From NCBI GenBank assembly GCA_011524575.1, contig WTKB01000115.1, forward strand, positions 1 through 6,419: 6,419 nt of DNA, given 5' to 3'. The notes beneath the pieces were generated by a model, which ran no database searches, was not told the origin of the DNA, and was given only the letters and a program-made list of their open reading frames with translations. The translations under genes and the position numbers were made by a program. Source of the DNA: Aquimarina sp. (GTDB lineage Bacteria; Bacteroidota; Bacteroidia; Flavobacteriales; Flavobacteriaceae). How positions within the stretch are numbered: the stretch's first letter is position 1; each line of letters starts with the position of its first letter. This document shows positions 1 through 6,419 of this stretch, in pieces.

Positions 1-83
1 AAAAAGTATTCGAAATATTTGCAATACATCTTGATTACTTTTTTCTAGATACTTATTTTGTTTTAAAATATATAGATTGTTAC

Positions 84-127
84 AAAAAAAGAGCTGTTTT
101 GAAAATGATTTTCAAAACAGCTCTTTT
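84..127 (-). terminator. Strong intrinsic terminator downstream of hcp/tssD
   Basis: A perfect 15-bp inverted repeat (91-105 with 109-123, arm GAGCTGTTTTGAAAA) encloses the 3-nt loop TGA. On the plus strand seven A residues (84-90) precede it and TTTT (124-127) follows. Read on the minus strand this is a long stem followed by a run of seven T, the classic rho-independent form, about 120 nt after the hcp stop codon. The short T-run on the other side could also let it stop plus-strand transcription entering from the left. The stem is not related to the repeat family found elsewhere in the window. Confidence 0.88.
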
Positions 128-141
128 AGCATTTTCGAGTT

Positions 142-229
142 TTAGAGATTGTTTAAGCTGAATACAAAATGTAATTCAAAAGTTTAAGGTTTTGGATTAC
201 AGGAAGAAGTGCCTTCAAACAAGCTCTTA
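142..229. repeat. Interspersed palindromic repeat, copy A (short form, 88 bp)
   Basis: This copy has inverted ends: TTAGAGATTGTTTAA at 142-156 and a CAAACAAGCTCTTAA-type end at 215-229. Bases 161-200 match 5487-5526 of copy B at 38 of 40 positions. The next part, containing ATTACAGGAAGAAGTGCC, matches the inner part of copy C. Compared with copy B it lacks the central ~70 bp, and the join falls where copy B carries two near-identical TTTGG(G/A)TTA motifs, as expected for a deletion between short direct repeats. It has no coding capacity and lies between the hcp stop codon and the hcp terminator. Confidence 0.75.
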
Positions 230-245
230 AATTTAGTAGAACTAA

Positions 246-632
246 CTATACCCACTCATTAACGTGTTCTCCATTTCCAACGCTAATTTCACGTGCAGAA
301 ATTGTAATTTTTTCAGTCATTGGGTTTTGACCAGAAGCGTTGAAGTTCTCTACGTACTTTACAGCATAAGCATCTGTGAAATTTAACTCTTTAGAAGTTG
401 CTTCGTTGTCTCTTTTTAGAAATACCACAGAACCACTTCTCATTTCGAAGTTGTTAAACATCCAATCAGAAAGCCCTGTATCTGAAGTAGATTCTACTTC
501 AATAGTAATCATACCACCACGTGTTACCGATGATGGACGACCTGTTGCATCTGTTTCTTGACTTAACCCGTAAGAACAATTAAGTACATTGTACTCTTTT
601 CCAGATACTTTTAATTTTGCTTTAAATGACAT
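246..632 (-). CDS. tssD: Type VI secretion system tube protein Hcp/TssD (Bacteroidota type)
   Basis: The 128-aa product matches the TssD/Hcp proteins of the Bacteroidota type VI secretion system (subtype iii) in length and pattern. Hcp forms hexameric rings that stack into the inner tube fired by the contractile sheath, and it can also carry effectors. Visible family features are the MSFKAKLKVSGKEY N-terminus, the loop with D28, G31-R32-P33 and G39-G40, alternating beta-strand residues throughout, and a C-terminal ITISAREI strand. There is no signal peptide, as expected for a cytoplasmic tube protein. The start is the only sensible ATG. The 122-bp AT-rich gap upstream, before the end of tspO, presumably holds its promoter, but no convincing box could be picked. 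Downstream come repeat copy A and a strong terminator, so it is probably monocistronic. No other secretion gene is in view, so it is an orphan within this window. Confidence 0.9.
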   Translation of the reverse strand: MSFKAKLKVSGKEYNVLNCSYGLSQETDATGRPSSVTRGGMITIEVESTSDTGLSDWMFNNFEMRSGSVVFLKRDNEATSKELNFTDAYAVKYVENFNASGQNPMTEKITISAREISVGNGEHVNEWV

Positions 633-754
633 AATAAAAAATGATTAATTAATATAATTATAATAAATATGTCGCTAAAGTAATCAATTTGTGTGTACTA
701 AAATTATAATTAACAAAAAAATCGACGAAATGCACTTCAATAGTTTTGTTTCCA

Positions 755-1225
755 TCAATTATACCAGTAAATATATCCATTTAAAGAAATGGCTACTAAT
801 AACCATAATAGATAAGGAGCCAAGTAAAAATTTATTTTCTTTAAAGTAAAGGCATTACTATAACACAGATAACCGATGATAATTAAAAGTAAGCACAGTA
901 TTGCCAGTCCAGGGACTACTTTGTAATATTTAAAAAAAACATAATTCCAAGATACATTAAGTATCCACTGGAGTCCATATAGTTTTAAAATAGTATTTCT
1001 TAAAGCAGTATTCGTTTGTATAAGGGTTAAAAGCTTTGCCATATAATAACTAAAACAAAGCATTATAACGCTCCATGCTACACCAAAAACCCACCCTGGA
1101 GGAGTCCAAGGTGCTTTTTGGAGTGCTACATACCACTGAGAGGAGACCCCAGCTTTGGTAGATAAACTCCCCAAAGCCAAGCCTCCAAAGTTAAGTAGTA
1201 AAAAAATAATAAATCGAGCTAACAT
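755..1225 (-). CDS. tspO: TspO/MBR family tryptophan-rich membrane protein
   Basis: The 156-aa product is a TspO (peripheral-type benzodiazepine receptor) homologue, at the family's usual length of about 155-170 aa. These five-helix membrane proteins bind porphyrins and have been linked to tetrapyrrole and stress signalling. Five hydrophobic segments are visible, at roughly residues 3-22, 42-65, 78-99, 103-122 and 130-153. Family residues include W31-Y32, the loop K37-A-P-W40-T-P-P43, W45, W51, the LQWILNVSWNYVFF stretch (W87, N90, W94) and the C-terminal PYLLW...ISLN stretch (P137, Y138, W141, N149). The start ATG lies 42 bp after the stop of the ABC-F gene. No separate promoter stands out in that gap, which is mostly a palindromic repeat, so co-transcription with the ABC-F gene is plausible. 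The ligand in this organism cannot be inferred. Confidence 0.93.
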   Translation of the reverse strand: MLARFIIFLLLNFGGLALGSLSTKAGVSSQWYVALQKAPWTPPGWVFGVAWSVIMLCFSYYMAKLLTLIQTNTALRNTILKLYGLQWILNVSWNYVFFKYYKVVPGLAILCLLLIIIGYLCYSNAFTLKKINFYLAPYLLWLLVAISLNGYIYWYN

Positions 1226-1244
1226 AAAAGGAGTACACTACAAT

Positions 1245-2943
<1,699 letters not shown>

Positions 2944-2946
2944 GCT

Positions 2947-4410
2947 CTAAGCCTCCTTTTCATTTTTTATGCGTGTTCTTATTTCTGCTAAACTTTGGTC
3001 AATTACTAATTTTCCATCCTTGAAAACTTCTTGTAATTCTCCCGATTTTTCTTCCTCCCAATTCACTTGGTCAATGAGTATATACTGGTTATTTTTACGT
3101 TCGATTTTTAAAAGTCCTTTTGCAGATTTTTTTGTTCCGTCATCTGTAACGGGGTCTTTGAAGATTTCTCTTCCTTGCCCATTCACTTCTCCGTAAGTAG
3201 CTTTCATTGCAAAACCAAAAGTATCTCGGGTATTATATTGATAGGTAAATGATCCGATTCCTAAAACTATATTGGTAGAAGCAAATCCTTTTTCTTTTAA
3301 TTGTTCACAAATTTGGGTGGCTCTGTGTATCGTAATACTATCCCCATAAATAGCCCCTATATGTGGGTCCAGTTCCTTAAAACCTTTATCATTTATTTTC
3401 CCACCAAAAGTATCCCAAAGTAATTCAACAACTCCCTTTCTTTCATTGACATTTTTGGCTTCTGGATTTCCACAAATGATTGCTACAGGATCCCCACTAT
3501 CTGGACGTATCACTACTTTTCCTTCTCGGTTCAAGACTTCTTTTTTAAGTTTTGGTAAATATTCCGTGAGTACTTTCCATAAATCCCAAGTATCCGATAC
3601 AATGGATACGACACCTTTTGGATAAACAGTCGTAATTAATCTTTTGAAAGTTTCTATTTCATGGGTTACTGTCCCCATACACATTACACTGTGTTCGGTA
3701 GCCGGTACCGAACCTCCAATAATTTCATGGTCGGTAGCTGCTTGGTAGTAATTTTCTAAAAAATCGATGGCAGGAATAGTATCCGTACCTTTAAAATGTA
3801 GTAAATGTCCACTTGCAGAGCTTACAGCCGCTTCAATTCCAGCCATTCCTCTCATAGAGAAATCATGTCCTTGCCAATCTACAAAATCGGGAGTAGATGA
3901 AGTTTCTAGTGCATATTTATCCAATAGTTTACGGTATTGCTTTGCAAGAGTCGCTGAAGTACAGGGCATCCATATCACCGCCGATATTAAAGTTTCAAAA
4001 TAATTAGTAAGCCAAAAAAAATCGGGAATAGTGTTGTACATGGTAAACATAGGCACACGCATAGGTACAGACACCCCTTCTGGTAATGCTTTTATTACCA
4101 TAGGAATATAACCTAAATCATGTAACTTTTCGATATGTTTTGTACCTACTTGATTAGCTCCTAAATAGTTGTTGATACGTCTTGCATACTGAGCAACCAC
4201 CTTTTCTTTAGGTTGATTAAAAAAGTATTTTTCAAAATCATGTAAAATATATTTTTTAATACAATATTGTAATCCAAAGAATACCACTTCTTCAATACCT
4301 TCAATACGACTTTTTCTAGGCGTCCAATTGGAATATACAAGTGTGGTGTTGGTAGGGTATTGTCTTCTGTGATCAACTTTGTAACCGTCTGTGAGCAATA
4401 AAGGGTTCAT
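2947..4410 (-). CDS. nadV: Nicotinamide phosphoribosyltransferase (NAMPT/NadV)
   Basis: This enzyme joins nicotinamide to PRPP to form NMN, the first step of two-step NAD salvage. From ATG 4410 the product has 487 aa, matching the NAMPT family (about 490). Compared with human NAMPT from memory, the active-site residues are kept: Y10 in TDGYKVDH, H182-D-F184 and R187, D210 in FKGTD (the residue that favours nicotinamide over nicotinate), catalytic H240 in VPATEHS, R302-P-D304 in IRPDSGDP, and R395. An upstream ATG at 4449 would add 13 residues (MISKINCNKKTNI) ahead of the family's normal N-terminus and lies inside a hairpin, so the inner start is preferred. It lies 111 bp after prs, which likely supplies its PRPP, and both are probably under NrtR control. 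The stop codon sits in a lone repeat end. A NARP1-type enzyme using ADP-ribose pyrophosphate is an alternative that motifs cannot exclude. Confidence 0.92.
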   Translation of the reverse strand: MNPLLLTDGYKVDHRRQYPTNTTLVYSNWTPRKSRIEGIEEVVFFGLQYCIKKYILHDFEKYFFNQPKEKVVAQYARRINNYLGANQVGTKHIEKLHDLGYIPMVIKALPEGVSVPMRVPMFTMYNTIPDFFWLTNYFETLISAVIWMPCTSATLAKQYRKLLDKYALETSSTPDFVDWQGHDFSMRGMAGIEAAVSSASGHLLHFKGTDTIPAIDFLENYYQAATDHEIIGGSVPATEHSVMCMGTVTHEIETFKRLITTVYPKGVVSIVSDTWDLWKVLTEYLPKLKKEVLNREGKVVIRPDSGDPVAIICGNPEAKNVNERKGVVELLWDTFGGKINDKGFKELDPHIGAIYGDSITIHRATQICEQLKEKGFASTNIVLGIGSFTYQYNTRDTFGFAMKATYGEVNGQGREIFKDPVTDDGTKKSAKGLLKIERKNNQYILIDQVNWEEEKSGELQEVFKDGKLVIDQSLAEIRTRIKNEKEA

Positions 4411-4435
4411 AATATTTGTTTTTTTATTACAATTG

Positions 4436-4459
4436 ATCTTTGAAATCAATTTTAAAGAT
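4436..4459. other. Short inverted repeat in the prs-nadV gap
   Basis: Arms ATCTTTGAAAT (4436-4446) and ATTTTAAAGAT (4449-4459) pair with one mismatch around a 2-bp loop, in the 111-bp gap between prs and nadV and about 25 bp before the preferred nadV start. It does not resemble the GTGTAA operator palindromes or the interspersed repeats. It might be an mRNA hairpin between the two genes or a protein site. AT-rich sequence makes chance plausible. Confidence 0.3.
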
Positions 4460-4521
4460 TAATTGGTGTTAGTTATTTATTTGATTAATTATTTTGTAGT
4501 CATTTCAAGTAGTAATGGTAG

Positions 4522-5364
4522 TTATAAACACATAAGTTCTTTGTCCAACTTCATTTGTTTAAGTTTAGGGTGCTTTATATTTTTAATGGAATCCGTTACA
4601 AATATTTTTTCAAAATCATGTAAATGATCGAAACCTTTACTGAAAATTCCATGACTAATTGCTAAATACAGCCTCCCTGAATTTTTCTTTTTTAGTTCTC
4701 TGGCTAACCCCATAAAAGTAAAACCCCCATCACAAATATCATCTACAATCAAGCAGTCTTTTCCGTGTAGATCTTCGGTATACACCTTAAAACTGGAAAG
4801 CTTACCCGTGTTTACATCTCGCTTTTTACTACATTCAATAACTTCAATACCTCCTAATGATTTTGAAAGTGAATACACCTTTTTCAAAGCCCCACCATCA
4901 GGAGAAATTAATAAGAAATCCTGTTTTATAAAAGCACCTACTTTCCTGATAAATTTGTGATTGTTGACCATTTTGCAGTTATTTAAAACTGCGGGTGTGA
5001 CATGCGAATGCGGATCAAAAACAACAACTTCTTTGAATTTTAAAGCATTGATTATATCCGCATAAACTTTTACAGAAAGGGGCTCTCCTTTAACCATAAG
5101 TCGGTCCTGTCTTGCACCAGGAAAATAAGGAATAAGTAACGTATGTAACACCCCTCCCATTCTTTGGAGTGCATCTACAGCCATACAAAGCAGTCCTAGA
5201 TCTTGAAATGTATTTATCCGGTGTGTGAGCGTTATTTTTTCTGATACATCAAAATTTGGATTGATCTTAATATGGGGTTCTCCACCTGAAAACAGGAAAG
5301 ATTCAAACTGGATTTCTCTACCGCTTATAGGTTTGAAATAAGGATCTAGGTGTAGTAAATTCAT
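4522..5364 (-). CDS. prs: Divergent ribose-phosphate pyrophosphokinase (PRPP synthetase-like)
   Basis: From ATG 5364 the product has 280 aa, shorter than housekeeping PRPP synthetases (about 310-315). The family enzyme transfers pyrophosphate from ATP to ribose 5-phosphate. Visible motifs are PYFPGARQDR (79-88, ATP site), DPHSH (117-121), the catalytic-loop basics K180-K181-R182, and the PRPP loop VDDICDGGFT (207-216), which departs from the usual VDDMIDTGGT. The loop change and short length mark it as a specialised paralogue and not the cell's main Prs. The longer reading frame to 5439 would translate through both operator palindromes and gives an unlike-family N-terminus, so the inner ATG is chosen. 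nadV follows 111 bp later, and nrtR lies upstream across a repeat. It likely feeds PRPP to NadV. The alternative is an ADP-ribose pyrophosphate synthetase as in phage NARP1. Confidence 0.85.
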   Translation of the reverse strand: MNLLHLDPYFKPISGREIQFESFLFSGGEPHIKINPNFDVSEKITLTHRINTFQDLGLLCMAVDALQRMGGVLHTLLIPYFPGARQDRLMVKGEPLSVKVYADIINALKFKEVVVFDPHSHVTPAVLNNCKMVNNHKFIRKVGAFIKQDFLLISPDGGALKKVYSLSKSLGGIEVIECSKKRDVNTGKLSSFKVYTEDLHGKDCLIVDDICDGGFTFMGLARELKKKNSGRLYLAISHGIFSKGFDHLHDFEKIFVTDSIKNIKHPKLKQMKLDKELMCL

Positions 5365-5365
5365 A

Positions 5366-5388
5366 ATTTGTGTAATTTTTACACAAAT
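5366..5388. promoter_or_regulatory. Predicted NrtR operator 1 (promoter-proximal)
   Basis: This is a perfect 10-bp inverted repeat, ATTTGTGTAA (5366-5375) and TTACACAAAT (5379-5388), with a 3-bp spacer. It ends one base before the prs ATG and overlaps the predicted -7 element (5384-5391), so a bound repressor would block the promoter. Its 15-bp core is the exact reverse complement of the core of operator 2. Assignment to NrtR is inferred from the nearby nrtR gene and the NAD-salvage targets. Confidence 0.75.
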
Positions 5389-5391
5389 ATA
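5384..5391 (-). promoter_or_regulatory. Predicted -7 promoter element of prs-nadV
   Basis: TATATTTG on the minus strand matches TAnnTTTG exactly. No clear TTG is present 19-22 nt upstream, so the -33 part is weak, as is common for a regulated promoter. Initiation just downstream would fall inside operator 1 and give a leader of only about 10-15 nt. Confidence 0.5.
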
Positions 5392-5418
5392 AAAAGACAC
5401 AAGGAAACCACCTAATGT

Positions 5419-5441
5419 TTTAGTGTAAAAATTACACAAAA
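5419..5441. promoter_or_regulatory. Predicted NrtR operator 2 (distal)
   Basis: This is an inverted repeat of TTTAGTGTAA (5419-5428) and TTACACAAAA (5432-5441), with one mismatch and a 3-bp spacer. The core GTGTAAAAATTACAC equals that of operator 1 read on the other strand. The centres (5430 and 5377) are 53 bp apart, close to five helical turns, so two dimers would sit on the same DNA face. The position, upstream of the -7 element, suits cooperative binding or looping. Confidence 0.72.
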
Positions 5442-5466
5442 TGATTAAATAACTAATTAGAAACGC

Positions 5467-5627
5467 TTAAGAGCTTGTTTAAACTAAATACAAACTGTAA
5501 TTCAAAAGTTTAAGGTTTTGGGTTACTTTTAAATGATGTGCATATCGAGATATGTAAATCTTTTTAAAGTGACCCAAGTTCTTAAAAATTTGGATTATAG
5601 GAAGTAGTGAGTTTAAACAAGCCCTAA
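5467..5627. repeat. Interspersed palindromic repeat, copy B (full length, ~161 bp)
   Basis: The ends TTAAGAGCTTGTTTAAAC (5467-5484) and GTTTAAACAAGCCCTAA (5611-5627) are inverted copies. The palindrome continues inward along the whole element: GTTTAAACTAAATAC pairs with GTAGTGAGTTTAAAC, the AAGGTTTTGGGTTAC stretch pairs with GTGACCCAAGTTCTT, and the centre CATATCGAGATATG (5550-5563) is a perfect palindrome. The element is therefore a single long imperfect hairpin with arms of about 80 bp. It lies between nrtR and the prs operators and would be transcribed after nrtR. It encodes no protein, and its size and inverted ends resemble a MITE or a large palindromic intergenic repeat. Confidence 0.75.
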
Positions 5628-5640
5628 GAGCTTGTTTAAA
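5627..5640. repeat. Lone repeat end beside copy B, forming a hairpin after nrtR
   Basis: AAGAGCTTGTTTAAA-type sequence repeats the element end directly beside the right end of copy B. With it, TTTAAACAAG (5612-5621) and CTTGTTTAAA (5631-5640) make a perfect 10-bp inverted repeat with a 9-nt spacer, only 3 nt after the nrtR stop codon. It may be the remnant of a second element. In the nrtR mRNA it would form a hairpin without a T-run. Confidence 0.55.
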
Positions 5641-5643
5641 GAT

Positions 5644-6327
5644 TTATATATCAAACAAAAAACCTTCTTTAGTCAATTCTGTGTATTTTTCTTTGTTAAA
5701 CTTAAAGAGTTTTGCAGGTCTTCCTTTGGTTCTTTTTGCAAATTTGCCCGTTTGTTCTACGATTCCAAAACTTAGAATCTTCTTTCTAAAATTCCTTCTA
5801 TCAATTTCTTTTTCTAATAGGATACAATAAATATTTTCAAGTTCAGAGAATAAAAATTCTTCGTTAAGCAATTCAAATCCTATGGGTTGGTAAGTGAGTT
5901 TATTTTGAAGTCTATTTTTAGCTTTTTTTATAATTTCATTATGATCAAATGCTAAAGGAGGTAAGGCGTTTACTGCAAACCACTGAACATCCTGAGCATC
6001 CGTACCTGCTTTTAAAGTGAATTGCGTAGAATTTACAAGGGCAAAGTACGCAATTGTAATTACTCGAAATCTAGGGTCTCGGTCAATACGATCTCCGAAA
6101 GTATAGAGCTGTTCTAGGTAATTTACTTTAATACCAGTTTCTTCATGTAATTCTCGATTAACAGCGTCGTTTAAGCTTTCATTATTTTTAACAAAGCCCC
6201 CTACTAAAGCCCACTGGTCTTTTAATGAACCAAACTTCTGTTTGATTAGTAATACTTTTAGTTCGTTGTGGGTACAACTAAAAACAATGGCATCTACTGC
6301 TACTTTTATATCTTGGATAAGTTCCAT
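5644..6327 (-). CDS. nrtR: NrtR family transcriptional regulator (Nudix domain plus winged helix)
   Basis: This 227-aa protein has the NrtR layout: an N-terminal Nudix domain (about 8-145) that senses NAD-related nucleotides such as ADP-ribose, and a C-terminal winged-helix domain (about 155-227) that binds DNA as a dimer. NrtR proteins repress NAD synthesis and salvage genes, and some paralogues control sugar use. The Nudix box is complete: G44, E50, R58-E59, E62-E63, G65. The C-terminal part carries the family-typical DRRNFRKKI (176-184) and KGRPAKLFKF (201-210). Its neighbours prs and nadV are classic NrtR targets, and twin palindromes precede prs. No copy of that palindrome precedes nrtR itself, so autoregulation is not evident. 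Copy B of the repeat separates it from prs, and copy C lies upstream. The start ATG fits the family N-terminus. The exact ligand is not visible. Confidence 0.9.
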   Translation of the reverse strand: MELIQDIKVAVDAIVFSCTHNELKVLLIKQKFGSLKDQWALVGGFVKNNESLNDAVNRELHEETGIKVNYLEQLYTFGDRIDRDPRFRVITIAYFALVNSTQFTLKAGTDAQDVQWFAVNALPPLAFDHNEIIKKAKNRLQNKLTYQPIGFELLNEEFLFSELENIYCILLEKEIDRRNFRKKILSFGIVEQTGKFAKRTKGRPAKLFKFNKEKYTELTKEGFLFDI

Positions 6328-6364
6328 CTTTTGTCTTAAATATATAATTGGTATCGGCTTTGTT

Positions 6365-6419
6365 TTAGAGCTTGTTTAAAGGCACTACTTCCTGTAATTC
6401 AAAATTTTAAGAACTTGGA
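6365..6419. repeat. Interspersed palindromic repeat, copy C (cut by the window edge)
   Basis: This stretch starts with TTAGAGCTTGTTTAAAGG. Read on the minus strand, 6418 to 6365 matches 5574-5627 of copy B at 48 of 54 positions. Where it differs from copy B in the ATTACAGGAAG and GTGCC motifs it agrees with copy A, so the copies are independent members of one family. The other half lies beyond the window. It sits about 38 bp upstream of the nrtR start, so nrtR is bracketed by copies B and C. Confidence 0.7.

Noticed and set aside
1..83. Possible promoter or small gene in the first 83 bp
   Set aside because: AT-rich sequence with no reading frame, no full promoter match and no repeat match. 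Nothing can be supported.
142..229. CRISPR array or tandem repeat
   Set aside because: The copies are dispersed, inverted and of different lengths, with no regular spacers.
376..561. Plus-strand open frames inside hcp, the ABC-F gene and nadV (for example 376-561, 1449-1637, 2969-3196, 3767-4003)
   Set aside because: They lie fully antisense to well-supported genes, show no family pattern, and are explained as shadows of the coding strand.
4411..4449. Longer nadV reading frame starting at 4449
   Set aside because: It adds 13 residues unlike the NAMPT N-terminus, and its start lies inside an inverted repeat. The family start TDGYKVDH fits the ATG at 4410.
5365..5439. Longer prs reading frame starting at 5439
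   Set aside because: It would translate through the operators and the promoter element. The resulting 25 residues do not look like a Prs N-terminus.
5467..5640. Insertion sequence with a transposase
   Set aside because: The element has inverted ends but only about 160 bp and no reading frame, so at most it is non-autonomous.
6337..6344. TATATTTA on the minus strand as a -7 element for nrtR
   Set aside because: It misses the final G of TAnnTTTG and has no TTG at the right distance, so it is too weak in such AT-rich DNA.

Overview
The window is an AT-rich piece of a Bacteroidota genome, most likely from the class Flavobacteriia. Three things point there: the Bacteroidota-type Hcp/TssD protein, a YbiT-like ABC-F protein with a set of degenerate motifs that I recall from flavobacterial homologues, and good matches to the Bacteroidota -7 promoter element (TAnnTTTG) in place of E. 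coli-type boxes. All six recognisable genes lie on the minus strand, so transcription runs from right to left. Coding density is normal and I see no plus-strand gene.

Right part (about 4400-6419), NAD metabolism: an NrtR-type regulator (Nudix domain plus winged helix) is followed by a short, divergent PRPP-synthetase-like gene (prs) and a nicotinamide phosphoribosyltransferase (nadV). Two copies of the palindrome GTGTAA-N3-TTACAC sit directly upstream of prs, 53 bp apart centre to centre. The proximal copy overlaps a good -7 promoter element. The simplest reading is that NrtR represses prs-nadV through these sites. Prs would make PRPP, and NadV would join it to nicotinamide to give NMN for NAD salvage. 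A Prs-like plus NAMPT-like pair is also the make-up of the phage NARP1 pathway, which rebuilds NAD+ from ADP-ribose and nicotinamide. The sequence alone does not separate these two possibilities.

Middle (about 1226-2946): a YbiT-like ABC-F ATPase with its own predicted promoter. Its two ATP sites look unequal: one is complete, and the other has lost both its Walker A lysine and its partner signature motif. tspO, a small tryptophan-rich membrane protein, follows 42 bp downstream and may be co-transcribed.

Left part (1-754): a lone type VI secretion tube protein (hcp/tssD) with no other secretion genes in view, followed by a strong intrinsic terminator at 84-127.

A family of interspersed palindromic repeats with ends like TTAGAGCTTGTTTAAA / TTTAAACAAGCTCTAA runs through the window. 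It includes an 88-bp copy (142-229), a ~161-bp full-length imperfect palindrome (5467-5627), a copy cut by the right edge (from 6365), an end-to-end minimal copy (1245-1271) and lone ends (2936-2950, 5627-5640). Most lie at gene 3' ends, and in two genes (nadV and the ABC-F gene) the stop codon itself lies inside the repeat. The first ~80 bp of the window hold nothing I can assign.
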